Shown: one piece after another, positions 8,982-17,780 of the stretch
Layout: the number at the start of each line of letters is the position of its first letter
Numbering within the stretch: the stretch's first letter is position 1
Assembly: GCA_964202965.1 (NCBI GenBank)
Contig: CAXNKG010000017.1
Location: forward strand, 1 to 56,726
DNA: 56,726 nt
Source of the DNA: CAXNKG01 sp964202965
GTDB taxonomy: Bacteria; Acidobacteriota; Vicinamibacteria; Vicinamibacterales; UBA2999
Direction: 5' to 3'
Made by a program: the position numbers and the translations under genes
The notes under the pieces: model-generated
Told to the model about the DNA's origin: nothing
Database searches by the model: none
The model's input: the letters and a program-made list of their open reading frames with translations, nothing else

Positions 8982-10289
8982 ATGTTCGTCCGTTCCCTAT
9001 TCACCGCCGGCCTTCTCGCAATCTGCTGGCTCCACCCGGTTCCCGCCACCGCCCAACAAACGGAGGCAGCGGCTGTCCCCGCGCCGGATGCGCAGGTGGA
9101 TGAGCTTCGTCGCCGCGTCGACGTGCTCGCCGCGGAGCTGGAAAAGCTGCGGAGCGGTGAACAGCCGCAGGAGACACCGCTCCCCGACGACCGTCGTCGC
9201 TCGCTTGGGCTCGCCCCGTCTGCGGCATCCGCCTACCGTCGCGCGCCCGGGGTGCTGTCGTTTGCCGGCTACGGGGAAATGCTGCTCGAGAACTATGACA
9301 GCGACAGCGAAGCGGGCAGCGGCGGTGCACCAACCACGCGTCTCGATTTTCTCCGTGCGGTCCTCTATGCCGGCTACCGATTCAACGAGAAGTTCCTCTT
9401 CAACTCGGAGATCGAAGTTGAGCACGGCAACGAAATCTTCGTCGAGTTCGCCTACGTCGATTTTCTTGCCAGCGACTACCTCACGGTGCGCGGCGGGTTG
9501 TTACTGCTTCCGCTCGGCCTGACGAACGAATTTCACGAGCCGAACGTCTTCCTCGGCGCGAAACGGCCGGAAACCGAATCGCGGATCCTGCCGTCGACGT
9601 GGCGCGAAAACGGCGCGGGCATTCTGGGCAGCATCGGCATTGTGAATTACCGGGCGTATGTCACCAACGGATTCAACGGCGCCGGCTTCAGGCCGTCCGG
9701 CCTCCGCGGGGGGCGGCAGAAGGGCGTCCAGGCGCGCGCCGCCAACATGGCCTTCTCAAGCCGGGTGGACGTCACCCCAATCCCGGGGATCTTCGGCGGC
9801 ATCGGCTTCTACACAGGCGGGTCGGGCCAGGAGCAGGTCGTCCTCAGCGGCGAACGCCTGGATGTCGGCACCCAGATCGTCGACGTGCACGGACAGGCGC
9901 AGCTTCGCGGATTCGATATCCGCGCGTTGTTTGCGAACGCGACGGTCGATGAGGCCGGGGCGGCGAGTGCCGCGCTGCGACTTGCCTCTGGCGCGCCCAT
10001 CGCCGAGCGGCTGCGCGGCGGATACGTGCAGACGGGTTACAACGTGCTGTCGCAGTTCAACAACGCGGTGGCACTGACACCGTACTTCCGATACGAGCAT
10101 GTTGATACGCAGGACCGGGTCCCGGCCGGATTCACACGGGACCTGACGCTCGACGGTACGTTCCGGAGCTTCGGCATCGATCTGAGGCCGATCCCGAACG
10201 TCGTGCTGAAGACCGAGTACCAGTGGGTGACGAACGCCGCGAGGACCGGCCGTAACCAGTTCAACGTCAATCTCGGATATGCGTTCTAG
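8982..10289 (+). CDS. porin-like outer-membrane beta-barrel protein with N-terminal coiled coil
   Basis: The protein has 435 residues. A signal peptide (FTAGLLAICWLHPVPATAQQ) is followed by a short coiled coil at about residues 38-60 (DELRRRVDVLAAELEKLRSG) and then a barrel of alternating strands rich in aromatic and glycine residues, ending NQFNVNLGYAF with a C-terminal Phe as in outer-membrane proteins. The layout resembles phosphate-selective porin O/P-like proteins. It is first in an operon with FMN-binding, membrane and ApbE genes, and overlaps the next gene by 11 bp. It could carry a small substrate or electron acceptor across the outer membrane; that is inference. Confidence 0.75.
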   Translation: MFVRSLFTAGLLAICWLHPVPATAQQTEAAAVPAPDAQVDELRRRVDVLAAELEKLRSGEQPQETPLPDDRRRSLGLAPSAASAYRRAPGVLSFAGYGEMLLENYDSDSEAGSGGAPTTRLDFLRAVLYAGYRFNEKFLFNSEIEVEHGNEIFVEFAYVDFLASDYLTVRGGLLLLPLGLTNEFHEPNVFLGAKRPETESRILPSTWRENGAGILGSIGIVNYRAYVTNGFNGAGFRPSGLRGGRQKGVQARAANMAFSSRVDVTPIPGIFGGIGFYTGGSGQEQVVLSGERLDVGTQIVDVHGQAQLRGFDIRALFANATVDEAGAASAALRLASGAPIAERLRGGYVQTGYNVLSQFNNAVALTPYFRYEHVDTQDRVPAGFTRDLTLDGTFRSFGIDLRPIPNVVLKTEYQWVTNAARTGRNQFNVNLGYAF

Positions 10290-10830
10290 CCGCCTCTTCC
10301 GGCGCTGGGTCTCCGGCCTGGCGCTCACCCTCGTTGCGACGTCTGCGGCGGCCGCTCAGGGCATCAGCCGTGAGGAGGCGCTGGCCGGCGCCTATCCGGG
10401 CGCGCAGATTCGCGCGGAGCAGGTGTTTCTGACCGATGCGCAGATGAAGGACGCGTCAGCGGCCGCGCGCGTGGACATCGCTTCGCCGCTCGTCGCCCGG
10501 TATGTCGCGTCCCGCGACGGCATGCTCGTCGGCAGGGCCTATGTCGATACGCACACGGTTCGAACAAAGAAAGAGAGCCTGCTGATTGCGCTCGATGCGG
10601 CGGGCCGCGTCATCCGGGTAGATGTCACCGCATTCCTCGAGCCGACCGAATACCGCGCCTCCGAGCCGTGGCTTCGGCAGTACCGCGGCCGCCCGCTCGA
10701 TGCAGACCTGGGCATCGATCGCGCGATCCGCCCGATTGCGGGAGCGACGCTGACGGCACGCGCGACCAACGCCGCCGTCCGACGGGTACTGGCCATCGAC
10801 CAGATGCTTGATGGGGAGCGCGCCCGATGA
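10279..10830 (+). CDS. exported FMN-binding domain protein (flavinylation substrate)
   Basis: The protein has 183 residues with a signal peptide ending near AAAAQG. The C-terminal part carries the FMN_bind motif as IAGATLTARAT, where Thr159 corresponds to the residue to which ApbE attaches FMN through a phosphoester bond in RnfG/NqrC-type domains. The genes that follow are a histidine-rich membrane protein and apbE itself, matching known extracytosolic flavinylated electron-transfer systems. The first motif position is Ala rather than Ser/Asp, a small departure from the usual consensus. It overlaps the next gene by 4 bp. Confidence 0.82.
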   Translation: MRSSRLFRRWVSGLALTLVATSAAAAQGISREEALAGAYPGAQIRAEQVFLTDAQMKDASAAARVDIASPLVARYVASRDGMLVGRAYVDTHTVRTKKESLLIALDAAGRVIRVDVTAFLEPTEYRASEPWLRQYRGRPLDADLGIDRAIRPIAGATLTARATNAAVRRVLAIDQMLDGERAR

Positions 10831-11285
10831 AGCGCTGGGAGCGCTGGACATTCAACGGGTTGACCACCGCCGTGGCGCTGACGGGATTCGTCTATTTCTG
10901 GATGAAGTACTTCGTCGAATCGAGCGATCCGTTTGCGGTCATCAACCACCCCTGGCAGACGGTGATGCTCAACCTGCATATCGTCGCCTCGCCGTTCTTC
11001 GTGTTGATCTTCGGCATCATCTTCAATTCGCACGTGATGAAGAAACTCAAGGCGACCCGGCTTCCCAACCGCCGCTCCGGGTACGTCTCCCTGACGATGT
11101 TCGCCGTGATGGTGTTCTCGGGATACCTGCTCCAGGTGGCGGCAAGCGAGCAGTGGCTCCAGGCGCTTGTTGTGGTCCACGTCTCCAGCAGTACCGTCTT
11201 CTCCCTCGTCTACGCCGCGCACCTGCTGATCAGCGCCAGGCTCGCGCGAGTCGTTCCGCAGGCCCCGATTCGCGAGGTCGCGTGA
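10827..11285 (+). CDS. four-helix membrane protein, probable cytochrome b-like (DUF4405-like) electron carrier
   Basis: The protein has 152 residues with four hydrophobic segments (about 10-28, 47-67, 87-105, 112-136). Histidines sit within or at the ends of helices: His51 in LNLHIVASPFF, His69 in FNSHVMKK, His118 in VVHVSSS and His132 in YAAHLLIS. Spacing of this kind suits b-type haem ligation. Small membrane cytochromes of this kind are known partners of FMN-binding/ApbE modules, passing quinol electrons to the flavin. Haem binding here is inferred from residues and context. It is coupled to both neighbours by 4-bp overlaps. Confidence 0.65.
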   Translation: MKRWERWTFNGLTTAVALTGFVYFWMKYFVESSDPFAVINHPWQTVMLNLHIVASPFFVLIFGIIFNSHVMKKLKATRLPNRRSGYVSLTMFAVMVFSGYLLQVAASEQWLQALVVVHVSSSTVFSLVYAAHLLISARLARVVPQAPIREVA

Positions 11286-12277
11286 AGCCGCTCGCTGCGG
11301 CCCTTGCCGTGGCGATGACCGCCGCCCTCTCGGCCCAGGCCGCGTCGCAGCTTGTCGCGCGCGACGTCTACCTCATGGGCACGCGCGCCAGCCTCGCCAC
11401 CTACGCGCGGAGCCGGGATGCCGGACTGGCGGCACTTCAGTCCGCATTGACCGCTCTCGAACGCACCGAGGCCGAGCTGAGTACCTGGCGCCAGAGCAGC
11501 GAGATCTCCGCGCTCAATCGGCAGGCGGTCGGCACGCCCTGGCGCGCGACGCCGGCGACGTGCCGTCTCCTCGACGACGTCTGGCGGTGGCATGCGGCGA
11601 CCGGCGGCGCCTTCGATCCCGCGATTGGGCAGCTGCTCGCCGCCTGGGACGTGCATGGCGGGGGCGCCGTCCCGAAGGGAGTCGACCAGGCGCGGGCGGC
11701 GAAGGCGTCCGGGCTCGCCCTTCTTGCCTTCGACTCCGGTCAGTGCACGGCGACCAGGCTCTCCGAGGTCACGATTGATGCCGGCGCTTTCGGGAAAGGC
11801 GAAGCGCTCGACCGCGCCGCCGCCGTGATGAGTCGCGATCCCTGGATGATCGATCTTGGCGGGCAGGTGTCTGCTGGCGGCATGACCGGCGACGGCTGGC
11901 CAGTGGCGATCGCGCATCCCCGGAACCGAACGAGGCCGCACGCGCGGATCACGCTTCGGCACGGGTCCGTTTCAACCAGCGGAGGGTCGGAGCGGGATGT
12001 GACAGTGGGCGGAACGCGTGTCGGTCACATCTTCGACCCGCGGACCGGCCGGCCGGCGCCGTTTGGGGGGTCAGTGACCGTCTGGCACGAGCGCGGCCTC
12101 GTCGCGGACATCCTGTCGACGGCGCTCTATGTGATGGGACCGGAGGACGGGCTGCAGTGGGCCGCAGCGAATCAGGTGGCGGCGCTGTACCTCATTCCGG
12201 AAGGGTTGTCGGTCCGCACCAGAATGACCGGGGCGTTCAGGACCGCCTCGGGTCTGACGATCAGCGTACCTGAGTAA
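11282..12277 (+). CDS. apbE: FAD:protein FMN transferase ApbE
   Basis: Transfers FMN from FAD to a Thr or Ser of exported flavoproteins. The GTG at 11282, overlapping the upstream stop as GTGA, is followed by a signal peptide (VKPLAAALAVAMTAALSAQA) and gives 331 residues. Signatures are MGTRASLATYA, TIDAGAFGKGEALD, MIDLGGQVSAGG, and the SVSTSGGSERD...HIFDPRTGRPA segment that binds FAD and Mg2+. The natural substrate is the FMN-binding protein two genes upstream. The frame is open further upstream, but there it is a shadow of the membrane-protein gene. Its end overlaps mrp (opposite strand) by 17 bp. Confidence 0.92.
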   Translation: MKPLAAALAVAMTAALSAQAASQLVARDVYLMGTRASLATYARSRDAGLAALQSALTALERTEAELSTWRQSSEISALNRQAVGTPWRATPATCRLLDDVWRWHAATGGAFDPAIGQLLAAWDVHGGGAVPKGVDQARAAKASGLALLAFDSGQCTATRLSEVTIDAGAFGKGEALDRAAAVMSRDPWMIDLGGQVSAGGMTGDGWPVAIAHPRNRTRPHARITLRHGSVSTSGGSERDVTVGGTRVGHIFDPRTGRPAPFGGSVTVWHERGLVADILSTALYVMGPEDGLQWAAANQVAALYLIPEGLSVRTRMTGAFRTASGLTISVPE

Positions 12278-13067
12278 GCGGAATCCTGCCCTTGTTCGCG
12301 GCCGCGACCTTCCGGGCCTCGATCGCCAGTTGCTCCACAGCTTTCTCCGCCAGTGTCATGAACGCGCGGCCAGCCGGTGAACCTGGCTCGCTGACAATGA
12401 GCGGCACACCCGCATCACCGCCCTCGCGAATCGGCTGATAGATCGGCAGCCGTCCAAGGAACGGCACGTCCATCGTCTTCGACAGCTCCTCACCGCCTCC
12501 ATACCCGAAAATCTCCGCCTCGTGATCGCAGTTGGGGCACGCGTAGTAGCTCATGTTCTCGACGATGCCGATCGGTTTGATGTTCAGCTTCTCATACATG
12601 CGGACCGCGCGGCGGGTGTCGGCGAGCGACACCTGCTGCGGCGTCGTCACCAGGATCGCGCCGCTGACCGGAACCGTCTGGCTCAGGCTCAGGGCGATGT
12701 CGCCGGTGCCTGGCGGCATATCGACGATGAGGTAGTCCAGATCCTTCCAGGCGACGTCCTTGAAGAACTGCTGGATCACGCCGTGCAGCATCGGGCCGCG
12801 CCAGATCACGGCCGAATCGTCGCCCGTGAGAAATCCCATGGAGACGACCTGCAGCCCGTATTTTTCGGCAGGAACGATCCGCTTGCCGTCGGTTTCGAGC
12901 TGCGTGTTCAGTCCCAGCATGATGGGCACGTTGGGGCCGTAGATGTCGCCGTCGAGAATACCGACGCGGCTCCCGGTCTGTGCCAGCGCCAGCGCCAGAT
13001 TGACCGACACGGTGGTCTTGCCGACGCCACCCTTGCCCGCGCCGACGGCGACGATATTCCTGATCAT
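12261..13067 (-). CDS. mrp: Mrp/NBP35-type iron-sulfur carrier ATPase
   Basis: Binds and delivers Fe-S clusters to apoproteins in the cytoplasm. The 268-residue protein begins with a deviant Walker A, GKGGVGKTT (residues 11-19), preceded by IVAVGA. It contains DGDIYGPNVPIMLG, MPPGTGDIALSL, and the CPNC motif in NMSYYACPNCDHEAEIFG that bridges the cluster across the dimer. It lacks the N-terminal MIP18/DUF59 domain present in many bacterial Mrp proteins, so it is the short form. Its placement beside a redox operon and not far from IscA/ErpA fits Fe-S metabolism. Confidence 0.93.
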   Translation of the reverse strand: MIRNIVAVGAGKGGVGKTTVSVNLALALAQTGSRVGILDGDIYGPNVPIMLGLNTQLETDGKRIVPAEKYGLQVVSMGFLTGDDSAVIWRGPMLHGVIQQFFKDVAWKDLDYLIVDMPPGTGDIALSLSQTVPVSGAILVTTPQQVSLADTRRAVRMYEKLNIKPIGIVENMSYYACPNCDHEAEIFGYGGGEELSKTMDVPFLGRLPIYQPIREGGDAGVPLIVSEPGSPAGRAFMTLAEKAVEQLAIEARKVAAANKGRIPLTQVR

Positions 13068-13072
13068 CCTGG

Positions 13073-13468
13073 CTATTTTACCGCCTCGTGATGCGGCGTC
13101 TCGAACAAGTGCCGCGCGTCATTGCTCAGGAGCACCCAAAGCGCATAACCGCCGAGCGCGGTGCCGAACGGAAACACCAGGAGATTCACGACGGCAAGTC
13201 CCAGCATCACCACGCGCCCGAGATACCGGCGGCGGCGCAGCAGCATAGCCACCCACAGGTGTCCGACGCCCCACACGAGCGAGAACACGCCAACCGTCGC
13301 AAAAATCGCCGCCGTCAGGCCGGCCGCGAGGGCGACCCGCTCGCCGTCCGGATCGTCGACGATGGCCATCGCGCCCGCGGCGAGCAGCAGCATGGACATC
13401 CCGACCAGCGCCGCCAGCGCGCCCCAGAAACTGGCGAGAATGCCAAGGAGCTTGACGTGACGGTCCAC
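13073..13468 (-). CDS. small four-helix membrane protein of unknown function
   Basis: From the GTG at 13468 (VDRHVKLLGILASF), preceded by an AGAGG ribosome-binding site, the protein has 131 residues. Four hydrophobic segments are visible, with an arginine-rich cytoplasmic loop (LLRRRRYLGR) between the second and third. The C-terminus ends in a short polar tail. The frame is open further upstream, but that part overlaps the DnaJ-like gene and is not membrane-like. It is 14 bp downstream of the DnaJ-like gene, probably in one transcript, and 5 bp before mrp. No function is recognised. Confidence 0.7.
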   Translation of the reverse strand: MDRHVKLLGILASFWGALAALVGMSMLLLAAGAMAIVDDPDGERVALAAGLTAAIFATVGVFSLVWGVGHLWVAMLLRRRRYLGRVVMLGLAVVNLLVFPFGTALGGYALWVLLSNDARHLFETPHHEAVK

Positions 13469-13482
13469 GCTTGCCTCTGCGG

Positions 13483-13938
13483 CTACGCGACGAGAACGTG
13501 CAGCTCGACGCGCGTCGGCGGATTGTGGCGGGGAGCAACCGTAAAGTGAAAGCGGGCGCCGTCCGCAACGCCGGCGGGAACGGAGACGTTGAGCTGATGG
13601 CGGCGGCGTTCGGCGCCGCTGCCCTGGCACCGGCCACACGGCTCGGTCCACGTTTCGCCCCGGCCGCCGCACGCGCTGCAGAGCGACTGCACGGGAACTT
13701 CGAGTGGTACGGTCGCGCCGGTGCGCGCCTCGCGCGTCGACAGCCGAATCGTCGCGCTCAGCGCCGCCGCGCGCTCTTCGGCGAGAAACGCCCGCCGGAT
13801 TCGTTCGACCGCGCAGGCCACGGACGGGAAGTCGACGATGACTTCATCGGCGAAGCAGCTCGTGTCCACATGTCCTTCGTAGCCGCGTGCGAAGACGAGT
13901 GGACCGCCGCCGAATGGACGGAATGCGCGGCTGCTCAT
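13483..13938 (-). CDS. DnaJ-like zinc-finger/substrate-binding protein lacking a J domain
   Basis: The protein has 151 residues. Residues about 67-115 match the DnaJ substrate-binding region: the STREARTGATVPLEVPVQSL lead-in, then two CxxCxGxG-type repeats (CSACGGRG and CGRCQGSG), then LNVSVPAGVADGARFHF, as in the DnaJ C-terminal domain. No J domain (HPD motif) is present, and there are only two zinc-binding repeats instead of four. The first 60 residues (ADEVIVDFPSVACAVERIRRAF) are unlike DnaJ. It cannot stimulate DnaK as a normal J-protein would. It may be a substrate or cofactor holder for the neighbouring membrane protein. The role is unknown. Confidence 0.65.
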   Translation of the reverse strand: MSSRAFRPFGGGPLVFARGYEGHVDTSCFADEVIVDFPSVACAVERIRRAFLAEERAAALSATIRLSTREARTGATVPLEVPVQSLCSACGGRGETWTEPCGRCQGSGAERRRHQLNVSVPAGVADGARFHFTVAPRHNPPTRVELHVLVA

Positions 13939-14023
13939 CGACTGGGGGGTACCTTAGGGGGCACCCAGGGAGAAGTCAACCTGGCGGAATAGATGAGGGG
14001 CGGGAACGAGCGAATGCCTGCGC

Positions 14024-14245
14024 TTACCGCGCGCCGATTGTCAGCAGCAGTTCCTTGCGGATGCCTTCGTCCATGTCGTCGAGCGCGAGCGCGTTTTCGC
14101 ACTCGTCGCACAACACCTCGAATACCTGCGGCCGGCCCTCTTCAGCAACCTCGACACGTGAATCCTCCAGATGCACCACGTGCAGCTGGACCGTCTTTAC
14201 GAGGAAGTTATGGTCGTTCCCGCAGGTGGGACAGGTCAGCGCCAC
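14024..14245 (-). CDS. small zinc-ribbon protein, unknown function
   Basis: From the GTG at 14245, preceded by a GAGGAG ribosome-binding site, the protein has 73 residues. It holds two CxxC knuckles, CPTC near the N-terminus and CDEC near residue 50, separated by a beta-rich stretch (FLVKTVQLHVVHLED), so one bound Zn2+ is expected. The C-terminus is acidic and helical (ALDDMDEGIRKELLLTI). The frame is open a further 44 residues upstream without a good start. No family is recognised. It is downstream of addA by about 210 bp. Confidence 0.6.
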   Translation of the reverse strand: MALTCPTCGNDHNFLVKTVQLHVVHLEDSRVEVAEEGRPQVFEVLCDECENALALDDMDEGIRKELLLTIGAR

Positions 14246-14459
14246 TCGCGTCTCCTCTTTCGTCGTCAACAGCAAACTCCTACTGAACGCCTCGGAGCGC
14301 GTCCTGAGGTCGATTGTAGGGGATAGGATCCGGCCCTGCAAAGGAGAAAGTCGCCCGGCTGGGCTAAATTCGCGCAAAATAAGCGCTTTTGGACCCTTCG
14401 AGGCGGCTAAACCAGTGCCGGACAGTGCACACGAGCGTCGGTGACGCGGCCGAACGGGG

Positions 14460-17400
14460 TCAATCGGCGAGCCGGCGGACGTTCGCCTCCGCCGTATAGA
14501 TCAGCCTGGCGTCCACCCGCGCGTCGGGAAACAGACGCTCGACAGCCTGACGATACCAATCGAGCTGTATCCGGTGCACGTCCCTCGCACGGCCTGTCTT
14601 GAACTCGAGCACCGTCAGCTGCCCGTCGACGCTCCGGATGAGGCAATCGATTGTGCCGCGCACCCGGCCACCGTCACGCTCCATCGTGAACGGCACTTCG
14701 TGGAGTACGTCGGCGCGGTCATACAGCGCACGTATGTCGGCCCGGCGGCAAATCGCGCGGTACGCGTCAATAGTATCGCCGGCCAGCTCGGACGCGGTGC
14801 GAGTGGACACGAACGCGGACCTCTCGTCTGCCCGAAGCATGGCGAGCGCCGACGTCACATCCACCGCGTCTCCAGGATTGAGTCCGAATCGATGCAGAAG
14901 GCGATGGACCAGGCTCCCCACCACCCGCTCGGAATCGTCACCGGCGGCGCCGGACCGAGACCCGCTCAGCCCGTCTGCCTCAATCAGTGATGCGACGCTT
15001 TGGGCGGCAGTGGGCTCCGCCTCGAGCGGGAAGAAGTCAGATTGCCTTTCTGGGCTGGCCTCAGCCTGGGGCGCAGGAATGACCGGTTCCGCGGGCGCGC
15101 AGACGCTGAAGCGGTGGATGGCCCCTGAGGATGCCGCCCACTGCACGGGACTGGCGGCGGCGCCGAGCCGGTCGAGCAAGGAGGCCGGCAGCACTTCAGC
15201 CAGGCTCCCACGCACCGGCAGCAGGCGCCCGTCCTTGAGCACCGTCCCGAGGTAAAGGCGGTCGCGGGCCCGGGTGAGCGCCACGTACAACAGCCGCTTG
15301 GATTCTTCCCGCTCACGGACGTCATGGTCCTCGTCCACGTCGGGCTGCCGTTCTCCGACGGCGACGGCATCCCGTGACCATCGCACCGGGTCGCGCCGGT
15401 TGCTGATACCTCGCGAGAGATTCATCAGGAAGACCACTGGAAATTCCAGCCCCTTCGATGCGTGGACGGTCATGAGATTGACGGCATCCAGCGCGTCGAT
15501 CACGGCGTTCGCTTCATCGCCGACCGACAGCCGGTCCAGATGCGCCGCCACCCGCCCCATCGTCTGGTAGCCGCGGTTCTGCATCCGGCGCATCAGGCCG
15601 CGGATCTTCTTCAGATTCTGGCGCGCCTGTTCGAGCCGCGGGCCGCGCAGCTCGTACGCATAGGCCGACTCCGTCAGCACGATGTCGAGTAGCTCCGCCG
15701 GAGGAACGCGGTCCACGAGACCCCGCCAGCGATCGGTGGACTCACGCGCATGGGCCAGAACATCGGCATCCCGCGGATCGAGCGTCGGGGATGCTCCTCC
15801 CACGGCAGCCACAGCCGACGCGATGCGGGGAGACAGCCGCCGCAGCGCTTCATCGGACAGGCCGAACACCCGGGACCGCAGCAGCGCCGCGGCGCGGAGA
15901 TTCGATTCCGGCTCCGCGAGGTAACGGACCGCGGCCATCACGTCCTTGATTTCGTCGGCGTCGAAGAATCCGAGACCCTTGTAGACGTAGGTCGGAATGC
16001 CACGCCGCGCCAGAGCGGCCTCGAACTCACGATGGCTCTCGCGGGAACGGAACAGAATGGCAATATCACCGGCCGTCACCGGGCGCCGCAACCCTGTGCC
16101 CTGGTCTCTGACCAGGACGCCCGTCGCCAGCAGACGGGCGACTTCGCCGGCGGTGGTCTCCGCGCACTCCTCGAAGGTGGCGCCTCTGACAAGCCCGAGC
16201 GCCTCCCCATCAACGTCCTCCGACCCGCGCGCGACGGGGAACCGGTCGGTCTCCGCATACGCGAACGCCTGGTCGCCATCGACCTTCGCGACGTCGTGGC
16301 CGACGTCATTGACGAATGCGAGCAGCTGCGGCACGGACCGGAAACTGCGTGAGATCGACCGGCGCACGTCCCTGTCCGGACGCAGCGTTTCAATGTGCCG
16401 CGCCGCCTCCCGCAGCACCGCCACGTCCGCGTCGCGAAAGCCATAGATGGACTGCTTCCGGTCGCCAACGATGAAGATCGAGGGCTGGACCGGTCCATCG
16501 ACGACCCCCGTCCCTTCGCTCCACGCCTGAATCAGCAGCGAGACGAGCTCCCACTGCGCCCGGCTCGTATCCTGGAACTCGTCGACCAGCACATGGTGGT
16601 AGCGCGATTCCAGCCGGTACCGGCTGCGCGAGAACTCTTCCATGCGCCGCAGCATCGCGAGCGCCTTCAGCAGGAGGTCGGAAAAATCGAGGACCGCATG
16701 CGCATCGAGCGTCCGCCGGTACTCCGACTCGGCGACCCGGAACATCCGCCGGACGCCACGTGACAGCAGGATGTTGAGATCGCGCCGGTACGACTCGTAG
16801 GCCGCCGAGACCGCGACGGCATGATCGACGACGAGCGACGTATGCGTCCGCCAGTCGGCCGGATTCGCGAACATGCGCTGCGGCAAGGGGGACCGCGTGC
16901 GGGGCTCTCCGTCCTGCCGGAGGAAGTATTCCCGAGCGCGCGTGAACAACGCCTGTACGGCGGCGGCGTCGACGGTGCCGGCGTCGAGCGATTCCCGCAG
17001 TCTCGCAAGGCCGCGCGCCAGCATCTGGAACGCGGGCGCGAAGACCGGGCCCGTCTCCAGAAAACGGTCGAGACCGCCACGCATCGCGCCGAAGACGTCC
17101 AGCATCGCGCCCGCGCCGCGGCGCCCGATGATGGCGGCATCGATCTCGGCAGGCCCTCGTGCCAGATACCGAGACAGCACGTCCGGCGCCACCAGGCGCC
17201 GATGCAGGAGGGACGCCAGCGCGGTCCTGACCCGGCGCTCCCCCAGCTGCGCAAACACCAGGGCGACGTCCTGATCGTCTTGCGACAGCGAGCGGCAGAT
17301 CCGCACCGCGGTATCGAGCGCCTCATCGATGAGGCGCGGGAGCTCGGTGTCGTCCGCGACCGAGAACCCCGGATCGACGTCGGCTTCCAGCGGAAACTCC

Positions 17401-17780
17401 CGCAGGAGCGACAGGCAGAAGGCGTCGATCGTGCTGATGCCGATGTCACCCGTGCGGTCGCGGAGGTCCCGCCACCGGGACGGCGCGATCTCACCGGACT
17501 CCGCCGCGGCGCGAAGGGTTGCCATGATCCGCGCCCGCATCTCGGCCGCGGCCTTGCGCGTAAACGTGATCGCCAGGACGTTGGACGGATCGACACCGGC
17601 GCGAAGGAGATTGACATAGCGATCGACGAGCACGCGCGTCTTGCCCGTCCCCGCCGAGGCCTCGAGCGCCACGTTGAATCGCGGATCGACGGCGCGCTGC
17701 CGCGCGGCCGTATCGAGCGCCGCGAGCCGCTCGTCGGCCGACTGCGGGCGGTCATCGAAGGGCAGCGCGCCGCTACTCAT
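14460..17780 (-). CDS. addA: AddA-type UvrD/RecB helicase-nuclease
   Basis: Large subunit of a recombination helicase-nuclease that resects double-strand breaks. From the ATG at 17780 it has 1106 residues. Superfamily 1 helicase motifs appear in order: ASAGTGKTRVLVDRYV (Walker A), ITFTRKAAAEM, VLVDEFQDTSRAQWEL (Walker B), VGDRKQSIYGFRDADV, MTVHASKGLEFPVVF, and LLYVALTRARDRLYLG. The C-terminal RecB-like nuclease is intact (GTIDCLI and VLEFKTG). Its start overlaps the addB stop by 8 bp, indicating coupled translation. The frame is open upstream of 17780, but that part lies in addB and is not helicase-like. Confidence 0.93.
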   Translation of the reverse strand: MSSGALPFDDRPQSADERLAALDTAARQRAVDPRFNVALEASAGTGKTRVLVDRYVNLLRAGVDPSNVLAITFTRKAAAEMRARIMATLRAAAESGEIAPSRWRDLRDRTGDIGISTIDAFCLSLLREFPLEADVDPGFSVADDTELPRLIDEALDTAVRICRSLSQDDQDVALVFAQLGERRVRTALASLLHRRLVAPDVLSRYLARGPAEIDAAIIGRRGAGAMLDVFGAMRGGLDRFLETGPVFAPAFQMLARGLARLRESLDAGTVDAAAVQALFTRAREYFLRQDGEPRTRSPLPQRMFANPADWRTHTSLVVDHAVAVSAAYESYRRDLNILLSRGVRRMFRVAESEYRRTLDAHAVLDFSDLLLKALAMLRRMEEFSRSRYRLESRYHHVLVDEFQDTSRAQWELVSLLIQAWSEGTGVVDGPVQPSIFIVGDRKQSIYGFRDADVAVLREAARHIETLRPDRDVRRSISRSFRSVPQLLAFVNDVGHDVAKVDGDQAFAYAETDRFPVARGSEDVDGEALGLVRGATFEECAETTAGEVARLLATGVLVRDQGTGLRRPVTAGDIAILFRSRESHREFEAALARRGIPTYVYKGLGFFDADEIKDVMAAVRYLAEPESNLRAAALLRSRVFGLSDEALRRLSPRIASAVAAVGGASPTLDPRDADVLAHARESTDRWRGLVDRVPPAELLDIVLTESAYAYELRGPRLEQARQNLKKIRGLMRRMQNRGYQTMGRVAAHLDRLSVGDEANAVIDALDAVNLMTVHASKGLEFPVVFLMNLSRGISNRRDPVRWSRDAVAVGERQPDVDEDHDVREREESKRLLYVALTRARDRLYLGTVLKDGRLLPVRGSLAEVLPASLLDRLGAAASPVQWAASSGAIHRFSVCAPAEPVIPAPQAEASPERQSDFFPLEAEPTAAQSVASLIEADGLSGSRSGAAGDDSERVVGSLVHRLLHRFGLNPGDAVDVTSALAMLRADERSAFVSTRTASELAGDTIDAYRAICRRADIRALYDRADVLHEVPFTMERDGGRVRGTIDCLIRSVDGQLTVLEFKTGRARDVHRIQLDWYRQAVERLFPDARVDARLIYTAEANVRRLAD

